A stretch of 64,000 nucleotides of DNA from an uncultured Myxococcaceae bacterium (GCA_945952225.1 CAMFHP010000001.1:1-64000); one strand, 5' to 3'; positions 18,667 to 27,262 are shown, numbered from the stretch's first letter. Translations and numbers: made by a program. Notes: generated from the letters alone by a model not told the origin.

Positions 18667-19497
18667 TCAGGATTCTACGGCGCGTTGGAGCCGACGTGCG
18701 TGTTCGTCAAGCAACGATGCGTCGCGCGCCACGTCGAGGTACTCGCGCGCCGCCTGGGCGATGCCTTCGAGGTCGTACACGGCGAGGAGGCCGTCGACGG
18801 TCGACGGGGCCAGCGCGCGGCGCCCGCGGCGGTGGACGTCGAGCACCCACAGGGCCCAGCGAGGGTCGCGCACCTGGAGGCTGTACTGAATCGCGAGGTC
18901 TGACGTGCGCGAGAACTGCGGGCCGTCGATGTCGCTCGACGCGATGCGGTTCTCGGTCTCCTCCGCGGCGCGGTAGAGCAGCTTCTCGGCCTCGCCCGCG
19001 CGACCCGCGCGGAGCACGCGGTCGAGCATGTCGTTGAGCATCTGGAGGATCCACGCCTGACGCACGGGCATGCCCGCGACGCCCGACATGGTGTCCTCGT
19101 CGGCGCGCACCGCCTTGCCGCAGTGCGGACACGACGTGGGCCCTTCGGGAAAGGGTGTGGTGCAGTGCTGACAGAGCCGCATGGCGCCCGTGGCCTTGGC
19201 CGCGCGCGCGTCGGTGCGGAGGCCGTAGAACACGAGCTCCTGCGTGCCGAGACGGATGCGGTCGCCGTCGTTGAGGGGCGTGGGCTCGACGAGGAGCCGA
19301 CCGTTGACCCGCGACCCGTTGCGGCTCCCGAGGTCGTGGAGCACCGCCACGCCGTTGTTCACCACGATGCGGGCGTGCTGGCGTGAGAGGAGCGGGTCGT
19401 CGATCGTGATGTGGCACTCGGGGCTGCGACCGATGACGGTCTCTCCCGGGGCGAGATCGAACTCCTGCAGCAGAAATCGAAGCCTGAACCGTGCCAC
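18667..19497 (-). CDS. FHA-domain protein with zinc ribbon
   Basis: 276 residues, GTG start. FHA domain at about 1-95: IGR (22-24), SRQH (38-41), SRNGSRVNG (58-66). A CxxC...CxxC zinc-ribbon-like segment follows (CQHC and CPHC, near residues 108-127). The C-terminal half is helical (QAWILQMLNDMLDRVLRAGRAG) and resembles that of the next FHA gene. It likely recognises a phosphothreonine on a kinase or client. A good promoter (TTGACG, 18 bases, TATAGT) lies directly upstream, with the -10 only 11 bases before the GTG. Confidence 0.92.
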   Translation of the reverse strand: MARFRLRFLLQEFDLAPGETVIGRSPECHITIDDPLLSRQHARIVVNNGVAVLHDLGSRNGSRVNGRLLVEPTPLNDGDRIRLGTQELVFYGLRTDARAAKATGAMRLCQHCTTPFPEGPTSCPHCGKAVRADEDTMSGVAGMPVRQAWILQMLNDMLDRVLRAGRAGEAEKLLYRAAEETENRIASSDIDGPQFSRTSDLAIQYSLQVRDPRWALWVLDVHRRGRRALAPSTVDGLLAVYDLEGIAQAAREYLDVARDASLLDEHARRLQRAVES

Positions 19498-19508
19498 GTG
19501 CGCGGGGC

Positions 19509-19538
19509 ACTATACGCAGCCGAGAGTTTCAGCGTCAA
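19509..19538 (-). promoter_or_regulatory. sigma-70-type promoter of the FHA gene pair
   Basis: On the minus strand, TTGACG (19538-19533), an 18-base spacer and TATAGT (19514-19509). The -10 ends 11 bases before the GTG at 19497, so the 5' leader is at most a few bases. Confidence 0.68.
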
Positions 19539-19651
19539 TCGAAGGTGCCTGCGCGCGAAGGGCTTTGTTCGCGGGTTGTGTGTGCCTTTGCGACGCCCGC
19601 ACGCGACGACGACGTTGACCGCGGCGCGCGCCCTCGCACACCTTCGCGCGC

Positions 19652-19993
19652 GTGTCTCACACCGACGCGGCGACCGACGACGAGCCTGACTGCCTGACCT
19701 GCGGCGCGTGCTGCCGAACGGGGCACGACGGGCGGATTCTCATTCCCGACGAGGACCTGGTGCGATGGCGACGTCTCGGTCGCGAAGACCTCACGCGCGC
19801 CGTGCAGCCCGGACACTTCGGACTCGTGGGCTTCGCCACGCGACCCGACGGCGCGTGCGTGCACCTCGGCACCGATCACTCGCCGCACGCGTGTCAGATC
19901 TACGAGATCCGCGGCACCACCTGTCGGGAGTTCGAGCGCGGGAGCTGGCAGTGCCGGGAGTTCCGTCGCGAGGCGGGACTCGATGCGCGCTGA
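19652..19993 (+). CDS. YkgJ-family cysteine cluster protein
   Basis: 113 residues, GTG start. The N-terminus has CLTCGACCRTG (Cys 14, 17, 20, 21), and further Cys follow (CVH, CQIY, TCREF, QCREF), the pattern of the YkgJ / UPF0153 zinc- or iron-binding family. The biochemical role of the family is not settled; a metal-binding or Fe-S function is assumed. The closing motif TCREFERGSWQCREFR fits the family's C-terminal CxxF/Y pair. Confidence 0.85.
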   Translation: MSHTDAATDDEPDCLTCGACCRTGHDGRILIPDEDLVRWRRLGREDLTRAVQPGHFGLVGFATRPDGACVHLGTDHSPHACQIYEIRGTTCREFERGSWQCREFRREAGLDAR

Positions 19994-20049
19994 GTCGGCG
20001 ATGAGGTGGAGGGCGCACACATCCCTCGACGCGGGCGCGCGATGCGCTC

Positions 20050-20055
20050 TACCTT
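20050..20055 (+). promoter_or_regulatory. -10-like TACCTT, 7 bases before GTG 20063
   Basis: TACCTT is followed by 7 bases (cgcgccc) and GTG 20063. It fits the TAnnnT spacing seen at other starts in the window and supports this start codon over the upstream GTG 20006 or ATG 20042. Confidence 0.42.
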
Positions 20056-20062
20056 CGCGCCC

Positions 20063-20680
20063 GTGACCGACAACGCGCTCGCAGGCCGCTGCGGGTCGTG
20101 CGCGTACTTCCACTCCGCGCGACCCGACCCCGTGAAGGGCGTCACCGTGGGCGATTGCACGAGCGGGCAGTATCCCCCGGTGCGCCCCGAGACCTCGTCG
20201 TGCGGTGAGTACATTCCCCACGGCGCGCTCACGGCGAAGCCCCGGGTGGTGCCCGCGCGTCGCGTGGCGCGCGCGCCCGAACCCGCCGAGGTCGTCACCC
20301 CACGCGCCCCCATCGAGATCGAGGTCGACATGGACGAAGCCACGTTCCGCAAGGTGCTCCGCGAGGTGCTCTTCGAAGAGCTCGCCCTCGGCGACACCCC
20401 CATCGCAGACCGCTTTCGCGGCGGCGAAATGGTGCTCAAACCCGGCCGCGCCGGCACGCAGGAGAAGCGCGTCCCGCTCGACACGTTCTTCCACAAGATC
20501 GTGATGCTCCGCGACAAGCTCCGCGTGCTGGAGCAGAAGCTCAACAGCTCGAAGCTCGCCGACGACGAGAAGGTCGCGCTCCAGCAGTACATCACCGGCT
20601 GCTACGGCACGCTCACCACCTTCAACGTGCTCTTTCGCGACGACGACGACCGCTTCATCGGCGCCGGTGAGCGCGAGTAG
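20063..20680 (+). CDS. small Cys-rich-N-terminus protein, unknown function
   Basis: 205 residues from GTG 20063 (ATG 20042 is an alternative). The N-terminal 50 residues contain CGSCAYFH, DCTSGQYPP and SSCGEY, a four-Cys arrangement suggesting a small metal site or Fe-S cluster. The C-terminal two-thirds are charged and helical, with EATFRKVLREVLFEEL and a long helix (DTFFHKIVMLRDKLRVLEQKLN) likely to be a coiled coil. No named family recognised. No signal peptide, so probably cytoplasmic. Confidence 0.72.
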   Translation: MTDNALAGRCGSCAYFHSARPDPVKGVTVGDCTSGQYPPVRPETSSCGEYIPHGALTAKPRVVPARRVARAPEPAEVVTPRAPIEIEVDMDEATFRKVLREVLFEELALGDTPIADRFRGGEMVLKPGRAGTQEKRVPLDTFFHKIVMLRDKLRVLEQKLNSSKLADDEKVALQQYITGCYGTLTTFNVLFRDDDDRFIGAGERE

Positions 20681-20713
20681 CGCGACGCCCACACCGTCAC
20701 CACCGTCACCCTC

Positions 20714-21253
20714 ATGCGCGCGCTGCCGCTCGTTCTCGCGCTCCTCACCGCCGCGTGCTGGCGTCGCACGCAGTCGCCCGCGTACGACCCCGATGCGTTC
20801 ACCCCGCCCCCCGCGCAGGAGCCCATCCGCCTCGTGCTCCCGCGGCCCACGGGCGATCCCATCGACCTCGCCGACCACCGTGGCAAGGCGCTCCTCGTGC
20901 TCGCGTTCACCACCGACAACCTCGCGAGCCAGGCCCTCGTGCGCAACCTCGAACGCGTCGCGCGACGGCACCCCGACGACCTCGCCGTCGTGGCCATCGC
21001 GGGCGATGCGGGCGCTCCCTCCACCCTCCGCGTGACCCTCGACGCGTACCGCCAGGTCGCCGACCTCCAGCGCGTGGAGCTCACCGTCGCCACCGACGAC
21101 GTGCGCAACGGCACGAGCGCCCTCGGGCCCGTCGAGCACGTGCCCACGCTCTTCTTCGTGAACCGCGCGGGGGTCATCGTGCGCCGCCTCGAAGCGCTGC
21201 TCTCCGAAGCGCAGATCGAGTCGCTCGTCGCGCCCGCGCTGCCGCCGCGCTGA
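20714..21253 (+). CDS. thioredoxin-fold lipoprotein without CxxC
   Basis: 179 residues with a lipobox-type signal (LLTAAC, Cys15). The body resembles TlpA/ResA-type thioredoxin folds (DLADHRGKALLVLAFTT, then VEHVPTLFFVNRAGVIV with the cis-Pro-like VPT). The catalytic CxxC is absent: the matching position reads TTDNLAS. It is therefore unlikely to be a redox enzyme and may act as a binding or chaperone module in the envelope. It lies 33 bases after the preceding gene. Confidence 0.72.
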   Translation: MRALPLVLALLTAACWRRTQSPAYDPDAFTPPPAQEPIRLVLPRPTGDPIDLADHRGKALLVLAFTTDNLASQALVRNLERVARRHPDDLAVVAIAGDAGAPSTLRVTLDAYRQVADLQRVELTVATDDVRNGTSALGPVEHVPTLFFVNRAGVIVRRLEALLSEAQIESLVAPALPPR

Positions 21254-21259
21254 TACCGT
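21254..21259 (+). promoter_or_regulatory. -10-like TACCGT, 6 bases before ATG 21266
   Basis: TACCGT ends 6 bases before the ATG, so transcription would begin on the start codon itself. No ribosome-binding sequence is possible in the 6-base gap. One of the clearest cases of the leaderless-type arrangement. Confidence 0.5.
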
Positions 21260-21265
21260 CGCCCG

Positions 21266-22150
21266 ATGCGCTGGCTCTACCACCTCGTCGACGCGCGCGA
21301 GGCTCCGTCCTCCCGCTACGCGCCGCCTTCCCTCGCCCGCGAGGGGTTCATCCACTGCTCCTGGGTCGACGCGCTCGAAGGCACCGCCGCGAAGTGGTTC
21401 GCGCCCGATGCGCCGCTCGTCGCGTGGCGCATCGATCCGCGCCGTCTCGATGTGCCCGTCGTCGTCGCCGACACGCCGCGCGGGCCCATGCCGCATGTGC
21501 ACGGGAGCCTTCCTGCCGACGCCGTGCGCGAGGTGATTCCGCGCGCGCGCTGGGCCGATGCGCCCGACCGCGTGACGGGGCATCGCGTGGCCTTCGTGGC
21601 CTTCGAAGGCATGACCCTCCTCGACCTCGTGGGGCCGCTCGATGCGGTCTCGCGGCTGCGCTCCATGGGCTTCGACGCGACGGTGGTCACCGACATCGTG
21701 GGCGCGCACGACCGCACCGTGTGGCGCGGCGACGGCGCGGTGCTCTCCGTCGAGAAGCTTCGACCCGCGTTGACAGACTATGACCTCGTGGTGCTGCCCG
21801 GCGGTCTCGGCGCGCGGGCGCTCGCGGAGGATGAGACGGTGCTCGCGTGGCTGCGCGCGCGTCCGTCGCACCACGCGTGGGCCTCGGTCTGCACGGGCTC
21901 GCTCGTGCTCGCGGCTGCGGGATTTCTCACCGGGCGCAGGGCCACCACGCACCACAGCGCGCTGGATCTTCTCGCCGCGTACGAGGGCGTGACGGTCGTC
22001 CGCGAGCGCGTCGTGCATGATGGTCCCGTGCGCACCGCGGCGGGTGTCACCGCGGGCCTCGACCTCGGTGTCGCACTCACCGCGTGGCTCGGTGATGAGC
22101 CCACCGCGCGCGCCATCTCTGCGCAGATGGAACACGCCTTCGCGTTCTGA
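21266..22150 (+). CDS. DUF952 domain fused to DJ-1/PfpI domain
   Basis: 294 residues. Residues 1-95 match the DUF952 pattern (LYHLVDAREA, PPSLAREGFIHCS, AWRIDPRRLDVPVV, PHVHGSLPADAVREV). Residues 105-290 form a DJ-1/PfpI (class I glutamine-amidotransferase-like) domain: VAFEGMTLLDLVGPLDAVSRL, LVVLPGGLGAR, nucleophile Cys209 in SVCTGSLVLAAAGFLTG, THHSALDLL. Free-standing DJ-1 relatives include isonitrile hydratases, glyoxalase III-like enzymes and AraC-linked sensors. DUF952 is of unknown function, with conserved His and ARG-like surfaces. The fusion suggests a shared substrate or stress role. Confidence 0.86.
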   Translation: MRWLYHLVDAREAPSSRYAPPSLAREGFIHCSWVDALEGTAAKWFAPDAPLVAWRIDPRRLDVPVVVADTPRGPMPHVHGSLPADAVREVIPRARWADAPDRVTGHRVAFVAFEGMTLLDLVGPLDAVSRLRSMGFDATVVTDIVGAHDRTVWRGDGAVLSVEKLRPALTDYDLVVLPGGLGARALAEDETVLAWLRARPSHHAWASVCTGSLVLAAAGFLTGRRATTHHSALDLLAAYEGVTVVRERVVHDGPVRTAAGVTAGLDLGVALTAWLGDEPTARAISAQMEHAFAF

Positions 22151-22194
22151 GCGGGCCTTGACCCTCGCGGCGCTCCGCGATGGAGTTCCGCGCC

Positions 22195-24363
22195 ATGCGC
22201 GCGCTTCGAATGCTTCCGGTGGTGGTGCTGACGCTCTGGGGATGCGCCGACGAGACGGCCTCGGGCGATGCGGGTGCGGGCGATGCGACGGCCGACGCGG
22301 CGCCGCGCACGTGCACCACGACCTTCACGTTCAACCTCGGGCGACAGGCCCGCGCGGTCTCCATCGGCGGCGAGTGGAACGGCTTCTCGCCCACGGCCAC
22401 GCCCATGACCGACATGGGCGGCGGGGTGTACCGCGCCGAGGTCAACCTCGCGCCCGGTGACTACGGCTACAAGTTCGTGATCGACGGCACCGACTGGCGC
22501 CTCGATCCCGAGGTGACCGCGCGGCGCTACGTGGGCGGCACCGAGAACTCGCGCGTCGTCGTCGCAGACTGCACGCTGCCCGTGCTCCGTGTGGAGCGTG
22601 CGAACGCGACGGCCGAGGGCGCGCTCGAACTCGACGTGCGCTACGTCGACGGCAACGAGGGACGCGGCGCCGACGCAGCGAGCGTGCGCGTGTCCATGAG
22701 TCCGACGGCGCTCCCCGCGGGCGCGGTGACCTTCGACCGCGCGACGTCGACGGTGCGCGTGCGGGCCACGGGGCTCGCGGCCACGAAGTACACGCTGCGC
22801 ATCAATGCAAACTCGGCGAACGGACGACGCGCGCAGGAGCTCGTCGTGCCCATGTGGGTCGAGCGCGAGGCGTACCGCTGGGGCGACGGGCCGATGTACT
22901 TCGTCTTCACCGATCGCTTTCGCAACGGCGATCCCACCAACGACGGACGCGTCGGCAACGTGGCCCCCATCGCCGACTGGAACGGCGGCGACTTCGCGGG
23001 CGTGACCGCGGCGCTGCGCGAGGGCTACTTCGACCGACTCGGTGTGCGCGCCCTGTGGCTCTCGCCCGTGAACAGCAACACGCACGCGGCGGGGCGCGGC
23101 AGCGACGGACGCAACTACGCGGGCTACCACGGCTACTGGGTGAACCAGGCCCGGCAGACCGACTCGCACTGGGGGTCGCTCGATGAGCTCCGCGCGCTCA
23201 ACGCCGAGGCCCATCGGCACGGCATCCGCGTGCTCTACGACCTCGTGCACAACCAGCTCCACAACGAGCACCCGTACTTTCGCGATCATCAGCGCGACGG
23301 GTGGTTCAACGGCGACGGGTCGTGCGTGTGCGGCGGCCCCATGTGCTCGTGGGACGACCGCGCCGTCGACTGCTGGTTCACCAACTATCTGCCCGACGTG
23401 AACTGGTCGAACATGGCGATGGCCGACACCATGATCGACGACGCGTGGTGGTGGCTCACCGAGACCGACGCCGATGGCTTTCGCGTCGACGCGGTGAAGC
23501 ACATGAACTTCCTCTCGACCACGAACCTCCGCGCGCGCCTCGACCGCTACGAGGTGGGCAACGCGCGGATGTACACCGTGGGCGAGACCTTCACCGGCGC
23601 CGACGGACGCGACCTCGTGAAGGCCTACGTGGGCCCGCGCGCGCTCCACGCGCAGTTCGACTTCCCGCTGTTCTGGTCGATCCGCGGGGCCTTCGTGTCG
23701 AACGGCGGCACCATGGGCGACCTCGAGAACTCGGTGCAGGCCAGCGAGCGCGCGTACGGCGACGCGCCGATGTCTCCCTTTCTCGGCAACCACGACGTGA
23801 CGCGGTTCATGTCCGAAGCCGCGGGGCAGATCACCGGCGACTCGCGCGAGCTCGGGTTCAACAGTCCCCCGCCGCCGCCCGATCGCGACGAGCCCTACGA
23901 GCGCATGGCCCTCGCGTTCACGTTCACGCTCACCCTCCCCGGCGTGCCGTTGATCTACTACGGCGACGAGTTCGGACTGCCCGGCGCCGCGGACCCCGAC
24001 AACCGACGGATGATGCGCTTCGGCACCGCGCTCAACGCCCGCGAGCAGCGACTCCTCGCGCACGTGCAGGCCGTGGGCGCGCTGCGGGCCAGCCACGCGG
24101 GGCTTCGCCGTGGAGCCCGTCGCGCGCTGCACACCGACGGCGACGGATACGTCTTCGCGCGAGGCACGGGCAACGACGCGGCCCTCGTCGCGCTCAACCG
24201 CGGAGGCACGGAGCGCACGGTCTCGGTGCGCGTGCCCGCGGAGCTCAACCTCGCCGATGGAACCACCCTGCGCGACGCCCTCGGCGGTCCGTCGGTGACG
24301 GTGCGCGGCGGGTCGATCGAGGTGCCCTTCCGCGTGCGGTCGAGCGCGATCTACGTGCGGTGA
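22195..24363 (+). CDS. GH13 alpha-amylase-family lipoprotein
   Basis: 722 residues from ATG 22195, chosen for GGAG nine bases ahead and a direct lipoprotein signal (TLWGC, Cys13); ATG 22180 is possible. After a Gly/Asp/Ala linker comes an early-set/CBM48-like domain (about 35-125; WNGFSPTATPM, VNLAPGDYGYKF), a second beta domain, and the (beta/alpha)8 barrel from about residue 230. Catalytic residues: nucleophile D432 (GFRVDAVKH), acid/base E464 (YTVGETF), D534 (FLGNHDVTRF). A C-terminal beta domain closes the protein. It hydrolyses or rearranges alpha-1,4-glucans at the cell surface; cyclodextrinase or neopullulanase activity is equally possible. Confidence 0.94.
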   Translation: MRALRMLPVVVLTLWGCADETASGDAGAGDATADAAPRTCTTTFTFNLGRQARAVSIGGEWNGFSPTATPMTDMGGGVYRAEVNLAPGDYGYKFVIDGTDWRLDPEVTARRYVGGTENSRVVVADCTLPVLRVERANATAEGALELDVRYVDGNEGRGADAASVRVSMSPTALPAGAVTFDRATSTVRVRATGLAATKYTLRINANSANGRRAQELVVPMWVEREAYRWGDGPMYFVFTDRFRNGDPTNDGRVGNVAPIADWNGGDFAGVTAALREGYFDRLGVRALWLSPVNSNTHAAGRGSDGRNYAGYHGYWVNQARQTDSHWGSLDELRALNAEAHRHGIRVLYDLVHNQLHNEHPYFRDHQRDGWFNGDGSCVCGGPMCSWDDRAVDCWFTNYLPDVNWSNMAMADTMIDDAWWWLTETDADGFRVDAVKHMNFLSTTNLRARLDRYEVGNARMYTVGETFTGADGRDLVKAYVGPRALHAQFDFPLFWSIRGAFVSNGGTMGDLENSVQASERAYGDAPMSPFLGNHDVTRFMSEAAGQITGDSRELGFNSPPPPPDRDEPYERMALAFTFTLTLPGVPLIYYGDEFGLPGAADPDNRRMMRFGTALNAREQRLLAHVQAVGALRASHAGLRRGARRALHTDGDGYVFARGTGNDAALVALNRGGTERTVSVRVPAELNLADGTTLRDALGGPSVTVRGGSIEVPFRVRSSAIYVR

Positions 24364-24375
24364 GCGATGGGTGAC

Positions 24376-24398
24376 GCGCCCCGTGCGATGCGGGGCGC
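24376..24398. terminator. bidirectional hairpin between convergent amylase and barrel genes
   Basis: Perfect 8-base stem gcgccccg / cggggcgc with a 7-base loop, in the 42 bases between the stops at 24363 and 24406. The placement suits a shared terminator for both strands; no T-run. Confidence 0.6.
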
Positions 24399-24405
24399 GG
24401 GGCGA

Positions 24406-26340
24406 TCAGAAGAGCACGCCGAGCACGCCGCGGATCGTCTGGGCGTTGCTGAACGAGAAGGCCGAGAGGGCGTTGGCGCGCTCGTCGGTGCGGGGGCCGA
24501 GGCCCGCCATCGGGAAGAGGATGCCGTACTGGAGCGAGGCGTAGAAGCCCGACGCGGGGACGTTGCCGAGGGTGTTGTCGCGCCAGTTCGACTGGTAGGT
24601 GACCTCGGCGTCGACCTCGATGCCCAGGTTGGCGTCGTTGCCGCGCGTCTGCACGAAGTCGCTCGCGCGGGAGTAGATCACCGAGGCGCGGCCGTAGAGG
24701 CGATCGGAGCCCGGGCGCTCGACGAAGGCGTACTGAACCCCGGGGCGGAAGTAGTAGGCCGACGAGACCTGGCGCATCACCTGACGCCAGAGGATCAGGT
24801 CGACGCGGTAGTCGGGGTGGAACGCGAAGGACGTGATCGACGACGCGCCCGCGCGCAGCGGACGGAGCCCGGCGGTGCGGTACGTGAGGCCTTCCTGATC
24901 GGGGTCGCCCGAGGCGTAGCCCGTGCGGAACTCCAGACGGAGGCGGTTGTTCATCAGGCGGTATTCGAACTCCGCCGCGCCGCCGAACTGGAGCAGGTCG
25001 AAGCGCTGCGGGTCGGGCGAGGCCGTGCGGTCGACGGAGGTGTTGCCCGCGACGAGCACCGCCTCGGCCTCGAAGCGGAAGTTGCGGTGCAGAAGCTGGA
25101 ACCACGCGTCGCCCGTGAAGGCGAAGTAGTCGCGGCGGATGAAGCCCGACTGCACGTCGGCGAAGTTGTTGGTCACCGCGTCGCCGCCCGCGCGCGTGTC
25201 GGCGGCCGAGGTGGTGGCCGTGCCCGCGAGCGCGCCGTTGGCGTAGACGTTCTCGCTGGAGAGCGTCTGCCAGCGGAGGGTGCCGTAGAAGCCCGCGTTC
25301 CACACGACGTCGCCGCGCGAGAGGCTCTGGCGCGCGTCGGAAGCATCCACGCGACGGCCCACGGCGAGGCCGATCTGGTGCACGTCGTCGAAGGTGCTGA
25401 GGTCCGTCGGCTGGCCCTGACCTGCGCTCATGCGCGTCGAGGTGCTCAGGATGCCCGTCGAGGGGAAGTCGTACATCACCGCCGCGAAGAGCGAGAGCGG
25501 GCGGATGCGCACCTGGTACATGAGCCGGTCGACGTGCGTCTGGTAGTCGCTGTCGATGCCGTTGCCCGCGTTCGCGAGGATGCCGAGACCCCAGTGCCAG
25601 GGCATGCGGCCGAAGCGGATCTGTCCGAGCGTCGCGTTGGTGACCTCGGCCCACGCGCGGCTCACGGCGATGGAGGGCACGAGGCTGTTCTGCGCGGTGG
25701 GCGTCACCTGCGTCTGCGACATCGCGGTGATGGGCGCCCAGGGGGAGCTGTTCTGCGTGCGTCCGACGCCGCCGCCCTCGGGCGTCGAGCCGAGGATGAA
25801 GTTGTCGAAGATGTCGATCTGCGTGTGCACCGTGATCGAGTCGGTGACGTGGATCTCGGGCTGCAGACGCAGGCGCATGTTCGCCATGGTCTGGTAGTTC
25901 GAGAGGCAGTCCGCGGCGACGCGCGCCGAGGTGCCCGGCAGCGGCGAGGTGGAGCACAGCGCGGCGATGCCGTTGCCCGGGTTGCGCGACCAGGGCCATC
26001 CCGAGTTGTTGTACGCCGTGGCCGCGAGGGCGGGCGCGTCCCAGCCGATGGCGAAGTTGTGCTGAAGCTCGGGGCGCACGCGGAAGTTTCCGTGCAGCAC
26101 GAACGACTGGGCGATGCGGTCGAGGAGGTCCGCGGGCGGCGGCGTCGGAGACGTGGGAGGCGCTTCTTCTGCGGGGTGCGGGGTCGGCGCGGGGGCGTCG
26201 GTGGCGGGGGTCTCCGCGGTCGTCGCAGGGGTCGCGGCGCTCGGAGAGGCCTCCCCCTCGGGCTGCGGCGACGTCTGCGCCCACACCGCGGCCGGTGCCG
26301 AGAGCGTGAGCGCCATCAAAGATGCCAGGGAACGACGCAT
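24406..26340 (-). CDS. outer-membrane beta-barrel protein (TIGR04551-like)
   Basis: 644 residues with a signal peptide (cut near VWAQ, residue 22) and an Ala/Pro/Thr-rich linker to about residue 70. The rest is a long run of amphipathic strands with aromatic girdles (FVLHGNFRVRPELQHNF, NMRLRLQPEIHVTD, RNFRFEAEAVLV, NNRLRLEFRTGYASGD), ending in VLGVLF with the terminal Phe expected of barrel insertion. It resembles the myxobacterial TIGR04551 outer-membrane family, function unknown. Its convergent neighbour is the GH13 amylase lipoprotein; a glucan-uptake role would be speculative. Confidence 0.78.
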   Translation of the reverse strand: MRRSLASLMALTLSAPAAVWAQTSPQPEGEASPSAATPATTAETPATDAPAPTPHPAEEAPPTSPTPPPADLLDRIAQSFVLHGNFRVRPELQHNFAIGWDAPALAATAYNNSGWPWSRNPGNGIAALCSTSPLPGTSARVAADCLSNYQTMANMRLRLQPEIHVTDSITVHTQIDIFDNFILGSTPEGGGVGRTQNSSPWAPITAMSQTQVTPTAQNSLVPSIAVSRAWAEVTNATLGQIRFGRMPWHWGLGILANAGNGIDSDYQTHVDRLMYQVRIRPLSLFAAVMYDFPSTGILSTSTRMSAGQGQPTDLSTFDDVHQIGLAVGRRVDASDARQSLSRGDVVWNAGFYGTLRWQTLSSENVYANGALAGTATTSAADTRAGGDAVTNNFADVQSGFIRRDYFAFTGDAWFQLLHRNFRFEAEAVLVAGNTSVDRTASPDPQRFDLLQFGGAAEFEYRLMNNRLRLEFRTGYASGDPDQEGLTYRTAGLRPLRAGASSITSFAFHPDYRVDLILWRQVMRQVSSAYYFRPGVQYAFVERPGSDRLYGRASVIYSRASDFVQTRGNDANLGIEVDAEVTYQSNWRDNTLGNVPASGFYASLQYGILFPMAGLGPRTDERANALSAFSFSNAQTIRGVLGVLF

Positions 26341-26545
26341 GGACCTCCAACCCCCTCCAGCGGGAACACTTCGGGGGCGGCGTCGGCTATCACGCGCCGC
26401 GTGCCAACGTCAACGCGCGCCGTCGCCGCGCGGCGGCATCGATGAAGTGCGTCGGCGCCGCCCGCGACGGGGTTGTCAGCGACGGCGCGGGTGTGGTGAG
26501 AACCGACGGCGGGCGCCTGTGCCCGACGGAGGGAGCGCACGGTCG

Positions 26546-26782
26546 ATGGCGAGCGCGGCGGAGCGGGTGGTGCGTGTCATTGCCGACAGACTGGCGATCG
26601 AGCCCGAGGCGTGTGCGCGCACGGCGTCGCTGCGGGGCGACCTCGGCGCAGACGACGTCGACATGGTCGAGATCGTCGCGGCGCTCGAAGAGGAGTTCAC
26701 CCGCGCGCTCTCCGAGACCGCGGTGGAGCGCCTGGTGACCGTGGGCGACGCCATCGCGCTCTTCGAGGGCCGCGACGGGTGA
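26546..26782 (+). CDS. acyl-carrier-protein-like protein lacking the phosphopantetheine serine
   Basis: 78 residues, a normal ACP length, with GGAGGGA-type purines upstream of the ATG. The helical ACP pattern is clear (VVRVIADRLAIEP, LRGDLGADDVDMVEIVAALEEEF). At the site where ACPs have LGADSLD, this protein reads LGADDVD, so residue 37 is Asp and no 4'-phosphopantetheine can be attached. It may be a structural or regulatory ACP homologue, or a decayed paralogue, although the frame is intact and the fold residues are retained. It ends 33 bases before the convergent gene. Confidence 0.82.
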   Translation: MASAAERVVRVIADRLAIEPEACARTASLRGDLGADDVDMVEIVAALEEEFTRALSETAVERLVTVGDAIALFEGRDG

Positions 26783-26815
26783 CCCCGCGCATCGACGGGT
26801 GACCCCGGCGCTCGT

Positions 26816-27262
26816 TCAGGGCGTACGGCGCGGCGTGAAGGGCGTCGTGGGGCGCGTGTCGTCGAGGAGGTCGGGAGGCACGTCGGCGGTCGGCAGCGGA
26901 TGGCCCAGGGCCTCGCGGATCGCGTCGACCAGCGCGCCGGGGTCGGTGTTCGAGGGTTCGAGCACGACGTACTCGAAGTGTCCCCGTGCGAGTTCGAGGG
27001 TGACGGCGCGCGCGGGGTCGCGCACTTCGAAGAACGACGCGCGGTGCCCGTCGTGGGCCTCGGCGTTGCCGACGATCATCTCGCCCGCGTCGTAGCTTCC
27101 CCAGAAGACCGCGGGCTCCTTGAGGGCCAGCGCGGGAATGCCCACGGAGACCGCGCGGATCGCCGTGAGCGGAATGGTGAGCGTGCGAAGCCGCGCGCGC
27201 ACCACGTCGGCGCCAAGGAGCTGCGCGCGCAGCGTGTGGTCGACGATCTCGATCTGGCTCAT
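26816..27262 (-). CDS. hypothetical protein
   Basis: 148 residues from ATG 27262. The central part is a run of beta strands with a conserved-looking FWGSYDAGEMIVGN segment and FFEVRDPARAVTLELARGHFEYVVLEPS, ending in a Pro/Thr-rich tail. The fold suggests a PH-like or bacterial Pleckstrin-type domain, but I cannot name a family with confidence. No signal or membrane segment. The minisatellite region lies directly upstream. Confidence 0.62.
   Translation of the reverse strand: MSQIEIVDHTLRAQLLGADVVRARLRTLTIPLTAIRAVSVGIPALALKEPAVFWGSYDAGEMIVGNAEAHDGHRASFFEVRDPARAVTLELARGHFEYVVLEPSNTDPGALVDAIREALGHPLPTADVPPDLLDDTRPTTPFTPRRTP

Noticed and set aside
20714-21253. Assignment as ResA/TlpA thiol-disulfide oxidoreductase
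   Set aside because: No CxxC motif; only fold-level similarity is claimed.
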